In this document: positions 49,275-58,547 of the stretch, in pieces | Layout: each line of letters opens with the position of its first letter | Position numbering within the stretch: position 1 is the stretch's first letter | The notes under the pieces: model-generated | Databases searched by the model: none | Told to the model about the DNA's origin: nothing | Seen by the model: the letters and a program-made list of their open reading frames with translations, nothing else | Position numbers and translations under genes: made by a program | NCBI RefSeq assembly: GCF_013371085.1 | Contig: NZ_JABWCV010000021.1 | Coordinates: forward strand, 1 to 64,000 | Origin: Vreelandella maris | GTDB lineage: Bacteria; Pseudomonadota; Gammaproteobacteria; Pseudomonadales; Halomonadaceae | DNA: 64,000 nucleotides | Direction of reading: 5' to 3'

Positions 49275-50009
49275 GTGATAGATAGCATGTTAGCCTGGGT
49301 CAATATGCCGATGAGTACCTGGTTAGCCTGCGCAGCCGTGCTGCTGCTGGGTGCCTTTGTCCAGCGCGCGACCGGTTTCGGTTTGGCCGTTATCGGGGCG
49401 CCGTTGCTGCTGATGCTTGAGCCACGCTTGGTGCCGGTCATTTTAGTGCTGTTTGGCTTTACCGTTTCGTTAATGATGGTGCGTCACTATTGGCACGAGG
49501 TGCGCCTGGATTCCATTGGCATGGCGTTAGTAGGGCGCCTGCCTGGTAATGCGCTGGGTATTTGGCTGCTGCTCGCCGCGCCGATGCTTCTGCTAGAAAA
49601 GCTAATCGCCATCATCGTGCTGTTTGCTGTGCTGGTGACGCTGTGCCGATTTAAGCTGCCGGTAAATCGAATAACCCTATTTGGCGCTGGCGTACTGTCG
49701 GGTATCTTTGGCACCGTTGCTGCCATTGGTGGCCCGCCCATGGTGATATTGATGCACGGCTTGCCTGCTGATCAGGTGCGGGGAAACCTGGCAGCTTTTT
49801 TCATTTTGACCTCGCTATTGACCATTATTACTCTTGCCTTCGCTAACCAGATTCAGCTATGGCATTTTCAGGTTGCCCTTACCTTTCTCCCCGCGGTACT
49901 GGTTGGTAACGCAGTGGCGGACGCTATTGCTCATCGCTTGGATAGACGTTTACTGCAAGGCGCTTCGCTGGCGCTGTGTACCTTGGCGGCATTGGGTTTG
50001 CTGTTGTAA
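49275..50009 (+). CDS. TauE/SafE family permease
   Basis: A 244-residue polytopic membrane protein (seven to eight helices) of the sulfite exporter TauE/SafE family, with the repeat signatures FVQRATGFGLAVIGAPLLLML and GIFGTVAAIGGPPMVILMHGL. The substrate, often a sulfonate, sulfite or similar anion, is not evident. It begins at a GTG with AAGGA nine bases upstream, 28 bp after the MFS gene; an ATG at 49287 is an alternative. Confidence 0.88.
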   Translation: MIDSMLAWVNMPMSTWLACAAVLLLGAFVQRATGFGLAVIGAPLLLMLEPRLVPVILVLFGFTVSLMMVRHYWHEVRLDSIGMALVGRLPGNALGIWLLLAAPMLLLEKLIAIIVLFAVLVTLCRFKLPVNRITLFGAGVLSGIFGTVAAIGGPPMVILMHGLPADQVRGNLAAFFILTSLLTIITLAFANQIQLWHFQVALTFLPAVLVGNAVADAIAHRLDRRLLQGASLALCTLAALGLLL

Positions 50010-50057
50010 GCGAAAGCGAATTCCCCGCGTAGCGAAAAATCTTTCACCTATTACTCA

Positions 50058-50075
50058 CTGTCATGAAGTTGTCAT
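50058..50075 (+). promoter_or_regulatory. Pho box upstream of pstS
   Basis: CTGTCAT-gaag-TTGTCAT: two 7-bp direct repeats 11 bp apart, matching the PhoB consensus CTGTCAT-N4-CTGTCAT at 13 of 14 repeat positions. It lies 62 bp before the pstS start. Confidence 0.92.
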
Positions 50076-50136
50076 GGAACCAGTGCAAGGTATGCCTTGC
50101 GAAGGTTAGATCCCTACATGAACAGGAGTTTTTCGC

Positions 50137-51150
50137 ATGAACCGTATTCTAAAAACCACCGTTATCGCGGCTGCTGTAATGAGCGTTGCCGGTGTTGCCC
50201 AAGCCCGTGATCAAATCCGTATCGTAGGCTCCAGTACCGTTTACCCGTTTGCCAGCTACGTAACTGAAGAGTTCGGTGCTACTACCGGAAATCCAACGCC
50301 TGTTATTGAATCAACTGGTTCGGGCGGTGGTTTGCGTCTGTTCTGTAACGGTGTAGGCGAAGGCACGCCCGATATCACCAACGCTTCACGCCGCATGAAA
50401 GTTGCTGAGTTTGAGCGTTGCGAAGAGAACGGCGTCACCGATATTACCGAAGCTAAGATCGGTTCTGACGGTATCGTGTTGGGTCAGTCAAGCTCCAACG
50501 ATGACGTTGATTTCACTCTTGAGCAGATTTTCCTGGCAGTAGCCGCCCAGGTGCCGGTTGATGGTGAGTTAGTCGATAACCCCTACACCAACTGGAGCGA
50601 TATCGATTCGGCGCTGCCTGACCGCGAAATCTCCATTTATGGGCCTCCGACCACTTCAGGTACGCGTGATGCGTTTGAAGAGCTGGTCATGGAAAGCGCC
50701 TCTTCAGAAATGGAAATTTATGGCGAAGAAGGCTATACCGATATCCGTTCTGACGGTATTTACATCGATGCTGGTGAAAACGATAACCTGATCGTTCAGC
50801 GCTTGTCAGAAGACACCGGTGCCTTTGGTATTTTCGGTTACTCTTTCCTTGAAGAGAATACCGATACTATCAGCGCTGCCACTATTGACGGCGTAGAGCC
50901 TGAAGCTGATGCAATCAGTTCCGGCGACTATCCTATCGCGCGTTCACTTTGGTTCTACGTGAAGAACCAGCACGCTGAAGAAGTACCGCCGATGTATGAG
51001 TATGTCGACATGTTTATGAGCGAGATGATGATTGGCTCAGATGGTTACTTGAAAGATATTGGCTTGATCGCACTGCCGGAAGGCGAGCGTGAAGAGTGGC
51101 GCCAAGCGGTAGCAGATCGCACTACAATGACAGCAGACGTTCTTAAGTAA
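50137..51150 (+). CDS. pstS: Phosphate ABC transporter substrate-binding protein
   Basis: The periplasmic phosphate receptor of the Pst system, 337 residues. A signal peptide (ILKTTVIAAAVMSVAGVAQA) is cut after residue 23. The mature start RDQIRIVGSSTVYPFASYV and the TGSGGGLRLFCNGVG and TTSGTRDAFEELV segments are phosphate-binding loops of the PBP type 2 family. The mature protein is acidic, as expected of a halophile's periplasm. A Pho box upstream indicates PhoB control. Confidence 0.95.
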   Translation: MNRILKTTVIAAAVMSVAGVAQARDQIRIVGSSTVYPFASYVTEEFGATTGNPTPVIESTGSGGGLRLFCNGVGEGTPDITNASRRMKVAEFERCEENGVTDITEAKIGSDGIVLGQSSSNDDVDFTLEQIFLAVAAQVPVDGELVDNPYTNWSDIDSALPDREISIYGPPTTSGTRDAFEELVMESASSEMEIYGEEGYTDIRSDGIYIDAGENDNLIVQRLSEDTGAFGIFGYSFLEENTDTISAATIDGVEPEADAISSGDYPIARSLWFYVKNQHAEEVPPMYEYVDMFMSEMMIGSDGYLKDIGLIALPEGEREEWRQAVADRTTMTADVLK

Positions 51151-51176
51151 GTCGTTAAGTTAGAAATGAAAGTGGT

Positions 51177-51204
51177 CGGCAGCGAAAGCTGCCGGCCTTT
51201 CGTT
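51177..51204 (+). terminator. Hairpin between pstS and pstC
   Basis: CGGCAGC-gaaa-GCTGCCG is a 7-bp GC-rich stem with a GNRA tetraloop, followed by GCCTTTCGTTTT, 27 bp after the pstS stop. It likely acts as an attenuator and mRNA stabiliser that gives more PstS than permease. Confidence 0.7.
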
Positions 51205-51227
51205 TTATGACAGCGATATATTGGCGT

Positions 51228-51245
51228 TTGTCACATTGTTGTAAT
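51228..51245 (+). promoter_or_regulatory. Possible second Pho box before pstC
   Basis: TTGTCAC-attg-TTGTAAT has the Pho box geometry with 5/7 matches in each half. It lies 59 bp before pstC and just after the pstS hairpin. A reversed CTGTCAT is also present at about 51207-51213. Confidence 0.45.
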
Positions 51246-51303
51246 GTTTGTGCCCCAAAGTAGTCGCCAATACGATTTCATTAAGTAATGCGAGAGAAAT
51301 TTG

Positions 51304-52554
51304 ATGCAGACTAACCAGCTTCTTCTGATTTTTTGCGGTGCGTTACTATTGCTGGGGCTGCTGGCGTTTTTTGCTGGCCGTTCAAAAGCCACCCGTTTAC
51401 GCAGTGCGGGTACGGCTATGTTTGCTCAGCCAGATCAATACGCCTGGTTCACCGTGCTCTCGACCGCTGGTCCAGCGGTGGTACTAAGTGCGCTGGGGGC
51501 TTTTGTGCTGCTTTTGATGGGCGCTGATATCCCCACGCTCTATTTGCTAGCGTCAAGTTTGGTGGTCGCAGCTATAGGGCTAATGGTAAGCCTTAACCAT
51601 GTAAAACCTGATTTTCATGCCCGTCAGGCCATTGAGCGGGTCATCCGCATGGTCTTGGCCGGGGCTGCGTTAATCTCCATTTTCACTACGTTCGGCATTT
51701 TGTTCTCGATCATCTCCGAGGCGCTGCGCTTTTTCCAAATGCACAGCTTCTGGGAGTTTATTACCGGCACCACATGGAACCCAGGCGCGAGCTTTTTAGC
51801 GTCAGCGGGACGTGGCGATGGAAGTGGGGCTGAGTTTGGCTCGGTACCGCTGTTTGCCGGTACCTTTATGATTACTGCTATTGCCATGCTGGTCGCTGTT
51901 CCTATCGGTCTGCTTTCCGCGATTTACATGTCTGAGTTTGCGCCACGTAATGTGCGCACCATTGCCAAGCCCGTGCTTGAAGTTCTGGCGGGTATTCCTA
52001 CCGTGGTTTACGGCTTTTTTGCCGCAATTACTGTAGCGCCCATTATCGTTAACATCGCTGGTTTTTTTGGGCTCGATGCTTCCTATAACAACGCCGTCGC
52101 TCCAGGTGTCGTGATGGGTATTATGATCATCCCGTTTATCTCGTCACTGTCTGACGATGTGATCAACTCGGTGCCCGATAGTATGCGCCAAGGGTCGCTG
52201 GCATTAGGCATGACCAAAGGTGAAACCATTCGAGACGTGGTTATTCCTGCTGCTCTGCCAGGGATTATTTCAGCGGCGCTCTTAGGCATGTCGCGTGCGC
52301 TGGGTGAAACCATGATCGTGGTGATGGCAGCAGGTATGCGGCCCAATCTCACCGCTAATCCGCTGGAAGATATGACCACGGTGACCGTGCGTATTGTGGC
52401 GGCTTTAACCGGTGACCAAGAATTTGCTAGTGCTGAAACGTTGTCAGCCTTTGCCCTCGGGCTGGTGCTGTTTGCGGTGACGCTCTCGCTGAACCTGGTG
52501 TCCGTACTGATGATCCGTCGTTTCCGTGAAAAATACCGCGTGAATAACCTGTAA
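51304..52554 (+). CDS. pstC: Phosphate ABC transporter permease PstC, long form
   Basis: An inner-membrane permease subunit of 416 residues, about 100 longer than E. coli PstC. The extra N-terminal part holds two or three more membrane helices (residues 5-25, 45-70, 75-95). The ABC permease domain follows, with the EAA-type loop SVPDSMRQGSLALGMTKGETIRDVVIPAALPG around residue 290. The start is the ATG at 51304, directly preceded by a TTG codon. Confidence 0.93.
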   Translation: MQTNQLLLIFCGALLLLGLLAFFAGRSKATRLRSAGTAMFAQPDQYAWFTVLSTAGPAVVLSALGAFVLLLMGADIPTLYLLASSLVVAAIGLMVSLNHVKPDFHARQAIERVIRMVLAGAALISIFTTFGILFSIISEALRFFQMHSFWEFITGTTWNPGASFLASAGRGDGSGAEFGSVPLFAGTFMITAIAMLVAVPIGLLSAIYMSEFAPRNVRTIAKPVLEVLAGIPTVVYGFFAAITVAPIIVNIAGFFGLDASYNNAVAPGVVMGIMIIPFISSLSDDVINSVPDSMRQGSLALGMTKGETIRDVVIPAALPGIISAALLGMSRALGETMIVVMAAGMRPNLTANPLEDMTTVTVRIVAALTGDQEFASAETLSAFALGLVLFAVTLSLNLVSVLMIRRFREKYRVNNL

Positions 52555-52572
52555 CGCTGAGGAACTGTTTCG

Positions 52573-53739
52573 ATGAGCCATACTTTTGACGAAATCAGCC
52601 AGCAGCTAAGGCGGCGTCACCGTAAGTCTGCCCGCCTTAAATGGATCTCGATGGGATCGTTGGGCTTGGCAGGTCTGTTTCTGATTCTGTTTTTTGCCGA
52701 TATGTTAAGCAAAGGCCTACCAGCCTTTCAACAGGCGTATATCCAGACCGAGATTAGTTACACCGAGGAAGCGCAAAACGATGGGCGGCAGGCGTTTGAT
52801 CAAGAGCTGCTACCGTTAATCAGTCGCACGGTGGTGCGAGTGATTCCGATGGAGTTGCGCAACAATCCAGAAATGATCGGTACCAGCGAAGCGCAATGGG
52901 TGTTGGCAAACAGTGAGGTCGACCAGTATCTGAAGGGGCATCGGCACCGCCTGAGTGAAGAAGAACAAGCGGCGCTTGATGAGCGTGTCGAAGCGGGCCA
53001 AGTTGACCTTCGCTTCAATAGCACCTTTTTTGGATCCGGGGATTCAAAAATCGCTGAGAGCGCAGGTATTCTCTCGGCAGTGGTCGGCACCGTGATGACC
53101 ATGATTGTGACGTTATTAATTTCGTTCCCTATCGGGGTAATGACAGCCGTTTATTTGGAAGAGTTTGCGCCAGATAACCGCTTCACCCAGGCGATTGAAA
53201 TCAACATCAATAACTTGGCCGCTATCCCGTCTATTCTGTTTGGTTTGCTAGGCCTGGCTATCTTTATAAACTTCTTCGGCGTGCCGCGTTCGTCGCCGTT
53301 GGCCGGTGGTATGACACTAGCGCTGATGACGTTGCCGGTGATTATTATCTCAACCAGAACAGCGCTGCGCAGCGTGCCGGACTCTATCCGCCATGCGGCC
53401 TTTGGGGTGGGTTGTTCGCGCTGGCAAGTGGTACGCGATCACGTTCTGCCCTTGGCAATGCCGGGCATTATGACGGGCTCCATCATCGGGCTTGCTCAGG
53501 CGATGGGTGAAACAGCACCGCTGATTATCGTCGGGATGGTGGCGTTTATCCCGGATGTCGGCGCATCGTTTACCAACGCGGCCACGGTTATGCCTGCGCA
53601 AATATTTACTTGGTCAGGTGAACCTGAGCAGGCGTTCGTAGAGAAAACAGCCGGCGGTATTTTGGTGCTACTCACCATACTCATCTCACTCAACGCCTTC
53701 GCCGTTGTGTTACGTAAGAAATTTGAGCGTCGCTGGTAG
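52573..53739 (+). CDS. pstA: Phosphate ABC transporter permease PstA with DUF3333
   Basis: A 388-residue inner-membrane permease. After a first helix (residues 25-45) it has a periplasmic insert of about 120 residues (DUF3333-type; TEISYTEEAQNDGRQ to the GSGDSK stretch) before the permease core with the cytoplasmic loop SVPDSIRHAAFGVGCSRWQVVRDHVLPLAMPG. This is the proteobacterial long PstA. It starts 18 bp after pstC. Confidence 0.93.
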   Translation: MSHTFDEISQQLRRRHRKSARLKWISMGSLGLAGLFLILFFADMLSKGLPAFQQAYIQTEISYTEEAQNDGRQAFDQELLPLISRTVVRVIPMELRNNPEMIGTSEAQWVLANSEVDQYLKGHRHRLSEEEQAALDERVEAGQVDLRFNSTFFGSGDSKIAESAGILSAVVGTVMTMIVTLLISFPIGVMTAVYLEEFAPDNRFTQAIEININNLAAIPSILFGLLGLAIFINFFGVPRSSPLAGGMTLALMTLPVIIISTRTALRSVPDSIRHAAFGVGCSRWQVVRDHVLPLAMPGIMTGSIIGLAQAMGETAPLIIVGMVAFIPDVGASFTNAATVMPAQIFTWSGEPEQAFVEKTAGGILVLLTILISLNAFAVVLRKKFERRW

Positions 53740-53757
53740 GCCAGCGCGATAGAGGAC

Positions 53758-54603
53758 ATGACTATGAATAGCCAAGCACCTGTAATGAATGACCAGCATG
53801 CACCTGCGGTTGGACAGCCCTACACGCGTAACAATCAGGCATGCCACGATTTGAGCATACGGGTTCGCGATTTGAACCTGTGGTATGGCAAAAACCAAGC
53901 GTTGAATAACCTTAATATTGATCTGTTTCAGAAAAATGTGACGGCGCTAATTGGCCCTTCCGGGTGTGGTAAATCGACCTTCTTACGTTGCCTGAATCGC
54001 ATGAACGATTTGATTCCTAGCGTGCGCACCGAAGGATTGGTTGAAATGGATGGGCGGGACGTAAATGCTCCCAAAATGGATGAAGTAGCGCTGCGCCGCC
54101 GAGTGGGGATGGTCTTCCAAAAGCCGAATCCATTTCCTAAATCAATTTACGAAAATGTTGCTTACGCACCCCGTATGCACGATTTGGTTAGCCGCAAAGC
54201 GGAGCAGGATGAGCTGGTTGAAAAGGCGTTGCGTAGCGCTGGCCTTTGGAACGAAGTGAAAGATAAGCTACAAGAACCCGGTACCTCGCTGTCGGGTGGC
54301 CAACAGCAGCGCTTATGTATCGCCCGCGCTATTGCCGTTCAGCCTGATGTGATTTTGATGGATGAACCAACGTCGGCGCTTGACCCGATATCGACCGCAA
54401 CCATCGAAGATTTGATGGATAAGCTAAAGGAAGAGTTCACCATCATCACCGTGACTCATAACATGCAGCAGGCCGCGCGGGTGGCGGACTATACGGCGTT
54501 CTTCCACCTGGGTGAAATTATTGAGTACAACGATACCAAAGTGATGTTCTCAACCCCCGCTAAGAAAAAAACCGAAGACTATATTTCCGGTCGTTACGGC
54601 TAA
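53758..54603 (+). CDS. pstB: Phosphate ABC transporter ATP-binding protein
   Basis: The 281-residue ATPase of the Pst transporter. Walker A is [12 protein letters not shown], the Q-loop [12 protein letters not shown], the ABC signature [14 protein letters not shown] and Walker [14 protein letters not shown], with the H-loop [11 protein letters not shown]. It ends [11 protein letters not shown]...[10 protein letters not shown] as in PstB proteins. phoU, often the next gene, is absent. Confidence 0.97.
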   Translation: MTMNSQAPVMNDQHAPAVGQPYTRNNQACHDLSIRVRDLNLWYGKNQALNNLNIDLFQKNVTALIGPSGCGKSTFLRCLNRMNDLIPSVRTEGLVEMDGRDVNAPKMDEVALRRRVGMVFQKPNPFPKSIYENVAYAPRMHDLVSRKAEQDELVEKALRSAGLWNEVKDKLQEPGTSLSGGQQQRLCIARAIAVQPDVILMDEPTSALDPISTATIEDLMDKLKEEFTIITVTHNMQQAARVADYTAFFHLGEIIEYNDTKVMFSTPAKKKTEDYISGRYG

Positions 54604-54615
54604 TTAACGCCTTTC

Positions 54616-54650
54616 AAGCAGTCCCATCGTTATCCGGTGGGCCTGCTTTT
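54616..54650 (+). terminator. Terminator after pstB
   Basis: AAGCAG and CTGCTT close a stem continued by CCCATCG/CGGTGGG (one T-G pair) around TTATC, followed by TTTTAATG. It is placed 13 bp after pstB and ends the pst operon before the arsenic locus. Confidence 0.8.
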
Positions 54651-54673
54651 AATGTGTATTTTTTTATATATTC

Positions 54674-54693
54674 ATATATGTTTATTCGTATAT
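54674..54693. promoter_or_regulatory. ArsR-type operator, copy 1 (gapdh-arsJ arm)
   Basis: ATATATG-tttatt-CGTATAT: 7-bp arms with one mismatch and a 6-nt spacer, 100 bp before the ArsJ-associated GAPDH gene. The same site with the same spacer length recurs at 61103-61122 in front of arsH/arsC. AT-rich inverted repeats of this kind are typical ArsR-family sites; the assignment is inferred from position. Confidence 0.65.
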
Positions 54694-54793
54694 GGGCGAT
54701 ATCCTGCTTGGAAAGGAACAACTTTAAAAAATAGAAAACAAAATCTAAAAACCTGCAAATAGACAACAAAGAACAGCGATTCTAGGAGGCACC

Positions 54794-55810
54794 ATGGCAC
54801 TTCGAATTGGTATCAATGGATTGGGACGTATTGGCCGCTTAACGCTGAGAATTTTGTGGCAAAAAGTGTCGACGGGTGACGTTGAGCTTGTGCGCATTAA
54901 TGACCCTGGTGGCGATGCGGCAACCTTTGCCCACCTATTGGAATTTGATTCTGTACATGGCCACTGGTCTCCGGGGAAGGGCATTACAGCTGCCGATGAC
55001 GCTATTGTTTTCGATGGTAAATCCGTTGCCTTTAGCGCCAACAAAGCAATTGCCGATAGCGATTGGTCCGGCTGCGATGTAGTCATCGAGTGCTCAGGCA
55101 AAATGAAAACCACTGAAAAGCTTCAAGCGTACCTCGACCAGGGCGTTGGACGTGTAGTGGTGAGTGCGCCTATGAAAGAGGCGAGCGTGCTCAATGTGGT
55201 AGTGGGGGTAAACGATCATCTCTTTGATCCTTTGCAGCATAAGATCGTCACCGCTGCCAGTTGTACCACCAACTGCTTGGCACCAGTGGTCAAAGTCATT
55301 CAGGACAGCTTCGGTATTCGTCATGGCTCAATGACCACGATACATGACATTACCAATACTCAAACGATTCTGGATGCACCGCATAAAGATCTTCGCCGCG
55401 CCCGTGCTTGCGGCATGAGCTTGATACCTACTACCACCGGTTCGGCGAAAGCCATCACCGCGATTTTCCCTGAGCTAGAAGGCAAGTTAAATGGCCACGC
55501 GATTCGTATCCCGTTGGCTAACGCATCGCTTACCGATATGGTGTTTGAGCTTGAGCGTGAAGTCACCGTCGACGAGGTGAACGCTGCATTGAAAGCCGCA
55601 GCGGATGGCCCGCTGGCAGGCATTCTGGGCTATGAAGAGCGCCCGTTGGTGTCGATCGATTACCGCACTGACCCCCGCAGCTCCATTATCGATGCGCTGT
55701 CTACCATGGTGGTCAACGGCACGCAGCTAAAACTCTACGCTTGGTACGATAACGAATGGGGTTACGCGAATCGAACCGCTGAGCTATCCCTGATGGTAGG
55801 GCATGAGTAG
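54794..55810 (+). CDS. ArsJ-associated glyceraldehyde-3-phosphate dehydrogenase
   Basis: A 338-residue GAPDH family enzyme. NAD-binding [14 protein letters not shown] is at the N-terminus, the catalytic Cys in [11 protein letters not shown], and ETGLYG-type ends are replaced by [17 protein letters not shown]. Sequence details ([32 protein letters not shown]) and the next gene, arsJ, mark it as the arsenate-detoxification form, which makes unstable 1-arseno-3-phosphoglycerate for export by ArsJ. AGGAGG precedes the ATG. It overlaps arsJ by eight bases. Confidence 0.93.
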   Translation: MALRIGINGLGRIGRLTLRILWQKVSTGDVELVRINDPGGDAATFAHLLEFDSVHGHWSPGKGITAADDAIVFDGKSVAFSANKAIADSDWSGCDVVIECSGKMKTTEKLQAYLDQGVGRVVVSAPMKEASVLNVVVGVNDHLFDPLQHKIVTAASCTTNCLAPVVKVIQDSFGIRHGSMTTIHDITNTQTILDAPHKDLRRARACGMSLIPTTTGSAKAITAIFPELEGKLNGHAIRIPLANASLTDMVFELEREVTVDEVNAALKAAADGPLAGILGYEERPLVSIDYRTDPRSSIIDALSTMVVNGTQLKLYAWYDNEWGYANRTAELSLMVGHE

Positions 55811-57041
55811 GTGGAGCGTGGCTGATTCAATGCTTACGCGGGTAAGGGCGCTACCTTTCGAGGTGCGCCAGTACATGCTGATTACCGGTAACTACTGGGC
55901 GTTTACCATAACAGACGGCGCGCTTCGCATGCTGGTGGTGATGCACTTCCACCAGTTGGGTTATTCGCCGTTATCCATCGCGATGCTGTTTTTGTTCTAC
56001 GAAGCCTTTGGCGTTGTGACCAATTTAGTAGGTGGTTGGCTGGGCGCCCGTCTCGGGCTCAATCGCACCATGAACGTGGGCTTAAGTTTGCAGATTGTGG
56101 CGCTGGCAATGTTAATGGTGCCTGCGAGCCTGCTAACCGTTGCCTGGGTAATGGCCGCTCAGGCGCTGTCGGGCATTGCCAAAGACCTTAACAAAATGAG
56201 CGCTAAAAGCGCTGTTAAGGTACTGGTTCCTAAAGAGAGTGCTAACGCCAATAGCTCGCTCTACCGATGGGTAGCCATGCTGACCGGCTCTAAAAACGCG
56301 CTGAAAGGGTTGGGCTTTTTTGTTGGCGGGCTGCTGCTAACGTTGATTGGCTTTCAGGCGGCTGTGTTTGTGATGGCCGTGATGCTGGCTGGCGTGCTGC
56401 TGCTCTCACTTCTGCGTTTAAAGGCGGACCTTGGTCGTCAAAAAGTGAAGCCTAAGTTCTCCGAGATTTTCTCAAAATCAAAGGCGATTAATGTTCTTTC
56501 CGCTGCTCGGTTTTGTCTTTTTGCAGCGCGTGATGTGTGGTTCGTAGTGGCACTGCCGGTCTTCCTATACGACCAGCATGGTTGGACCCACTGGACCGTG
56601 GGTGGTCTGTTGGCGGTATGGGTGATTGGTTACGGCGGAGTGCAAACCCAGGCGCCAAAGCTGACCCGGTTGATCAAAGGTGATGTACGAGTGCTGACGG
56701 TAGGGTGGGCGGCCGCGCTGGCGGTGCTGGCAATTTTGTTGGCGATGCTGCCTTTGTCGCAAGTAGGTTGGTTAGTGATTGGCTTACTCGCCTTTGGGGT
56801 GTTGTTTGCGATTAACTCCAGCTGGCACAGTTATTTGATTGTTCACTTTGCCCGCGCCGACGGCGTCTCGATGGACGTCGGCTTTTACTATATGGCCAAT
56901 GCCATGGGGCGTTTAGTCGGCACGCTATTGTCGGGCTGGCTGTATATGGCTTACGGGCTGAGTGCCTGTCTGTGGGTATCGGCTGCTTTAGTGGCAGCAA
57001 GTTCAGCGATGGCACTAGCGTTGCCTAGACAAACCGCATGA
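55803..57041 (+). CDS. arsJ: Organoarsenical efflux MFS permease ArsJ
   Basis: A 412-residue MFS transporter with about eleven to twelve helices that exports 1-arseno-3-phosphoglycerate. The start region [41 protein letters not shown] and [17 protein letters not shown] are ArsJ-specific. It starts inside the GAPDH stop (ATGAGTAG) and ends overlapping the next MFS gene by ATGA, so the three genes form one translationally coupled unit. Confidence 0.93.
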   Translation: MSRWSVADSMLTRVRALPFEVRQYMLITGNYWAFTITDGALRMLVVMHFHQLGYSPLSIAMLFLFYEAFGVVTNLVGGWLGARLGLNRTMNVGLSLQIVALAMLMVPASLLTVAWVMAAQALSGIAKDLNKMSAKSAVKVLVPKESANANSSLYRWVAMLTGSKNALKGLGFFVGGLLLTLIGFQAAVFVMAVMLAGVLLLSLLRLKADLGRQKVKPKFSEIFSKSKAINVLSAARFCLFAARDVWFVVALPVFLYDQHGWTHWTVGGLLAVWVIGYGGVQTQAPKLTRLIKGDVRVLTVGWAAALAVLAILLAMLPLSQVGWLVIGLLAFGVLFAINSSWHSYLIVHFARADGVSMDVGFYYMANAMGRLVGTLLSGWLYMAYGLSACLWVSAALVAASSAMALALPRQTA

Positions 57042-58198
57042 TCCGCTCGCCTAGGGTAGGTTTAACGCTAACATTAGGTAGCGCGCAAACTCTGGCCTGG
57101 GCATCTAGCTACTACTTGCCTGCTATATTAGCGGTGCCCATGGCCCGCGATTTAGGAGTGCCGCCCAGTTGGGTGTTTGCCGCATTCTCTGTGGCCTTGC
57201 TGTTAACTGCAATGCTTGGCCCCAGCGTTGGCCGTTGGATTGATATACGCGGTGGGCGAGGCGTATTAATGGCCTCTAACGGTGTCATGGCCCTTGGCCT
57301 AATCATAATGGCGCTATCTCAAGGTGTGTTCACCTTAATGCTCGCTTGGCTTATTACTGGTATAGGCATGGCGATGGGCTTATACGACGCCGCTTTTGCC
57401 ACCTTGGGGCGGCTCTTAGGGCGCAGCGCACGAGCTTCCATTACCGGTGTTACGCTTCTAGCGGGGTTTGCCAGCACCATCGGTTGGCCGGTGACGGCGC
57501 TACTGGAAAACGAGTTTGGGTGGCGTACCGCCTGCGGCGTTTGGGCCATGCTGCATATCGTGATAGGGCTGCCGCTTAATGCACTCTTGCCAAAAGCAGG
57601 GGATAGCCCGGCGGTACAGAAGGATGAAAACCCCGCTCCGCCACCTGATCGGCCCCGCTTAGCCATGGTGCTGTTAGCCTTTGTATTTGCAGCCGGATGG
57701 TTTGTGTCGACGGCGATGGCGGCTCATTTGCCACGGCTTTTGCAGGAAACCGGAGTGTCGCTTTCGGTAGCTGTGGCCGCCGCTGCGTTAGTGGGGCCCG
57801 CTCAGGTGGCTGCTCGACTGGGAGAATTTGCACTGCTTCGTCATTTGCACCCGCTGGTGGCCGCGCGCGTGGCGACAACGCTCCATCCACTAGGTGCCGC
57901 GCTGCTGGCAACGGTGGGTATGCCTGCCGCAGGCTTTGCGCTTCTTCATGGTGCTGGCAATGGCATGATGACCATTGCGTCTGGCACTTTGCCCTTAGCA
58001 CTGTTTGGTTCTGCGGGTTTTGGCCGTCGTCAGGGTCTAATTATCGCGCCTGCCCGGGCCATGCAAGCCTTTGCGCCGCTGCTGTTTGGCCTATTAATAG
58101 AACAGCACGGCGCTGGAGCGCTGTGGCTTACTGCGGGATTAATGCTGGCGGCGAGTTTAGCGCTACTGTGTATTCGTGTGCCTCGATTGCAGGGGTAA
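57038..58198 (+). CDS. MFS transporter of the arsenic locus
   Basis: A 386-residue MFS protein with about twelve helices (LGSAQTLAWASSYYLPAILAVPMARDLGV at the start; GPSVGRWIDIRGGRGVL as motif A). It overlaps arsJ by four bases, so it is co-expressed with the arsenate detoxification pair. MFS proteins in ars operons have been linked to trivalent arsenical export (ArsK type), but I cannot place this one in that group; the substrate is unknown. The 3' end overlaps the convergent CC-motif gene by 36 bp. Confidence 0.85.
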   Translation: MIRSPRVGLTLTLGSAQTLAWASSYYLPAILAVPMARDLGVPPSWVFAAFSVALLLTAMLGPSVGRWIDIRGGRGVLMASNGVMALGLIIMALSQGVFTLMLAWLITGIGMAMGLYDAAFATLGRLLGRSARASITGVTLLAGFASTIGWPVTALLENEFGWRTACGVWAMLHIVIGLPLNALLPKAGDSPAVQKDENPAPPPDRPRLAMVLLAFVFAAGWFVSTAMAAHLPRLLQETGVSLSVAVAAAALVGPAQVAARLGEFALLRHLHPLVAARVATTLHPLGAALLATVGMPAAGFALLHGAGNGMMTIASGTLPLALFGSAGFGRRQGLIIAPARAMQAFAPLLFGLLIEQHGAGALWLTAGLMLAASLALLCIRVPRLQG

Positions 58199-58471
58199 GC
58201 CATCTACATAAAGATGGCGTAATTTCCAGAAACCCTCAACGTTGATAGTTAACCCTTGGCCAACAAGCTCTGGCGCAATAAAAAGAGTAATGTCCTGATA
58301 ACTATGACGCTGGTAGAGCGAAGAGTCTGCTGGTGAATTTGCCTCGGCGACGGCAACATTGGCAACTCCCCCGCAGCAGCCATGGCGAGGTGATAAGCGC
58401 ACGGTCACTTCGCCTCCGTGCTGCTTAATGAACGCTATGGCGCTGCTACCTATTTCGATGATGTGGTTCAT
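58163..58471 (-). CDS. Small CC-motif (CC/Se family-like) protein
   Basis: A 102-residue protein starting MNHIIEIGSSAIAFIKQHGG, followed by VTVRLSPRHGCCGGVANV with a vicinal cysteine pair around residue 32. This resembles the CC/Se family, HesB/IscA-like small proteins in which the first Cys of the pair is sometimes selenocysteine. Vicinal thiols bind trivalent arsenic well, which fits its place as the last gene of the arsH-acr3 arm; an arsenite-binding role is inference. GTGGGG upstream supports the ATG at 58471 rather than 58531. Confidence 0.75.
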   Translation of the reverse strand: MNHIIEIGSSAIAFIKQHGGEVTVRLSPRHGCCGGVANVAVAEANSPADSSLYQRHSYQDITLFIAPELVGQGLTINVEGFWKLRHLYVDGLPLQSRHTNTQ

Positions 58472-58547
58472 CGAGCACCCCACTTTGTTACCACGATTAT
58501 AATTTATGGGGGTAGTAAACGGCTTCGCCATCCTCTGCTACTTACCT

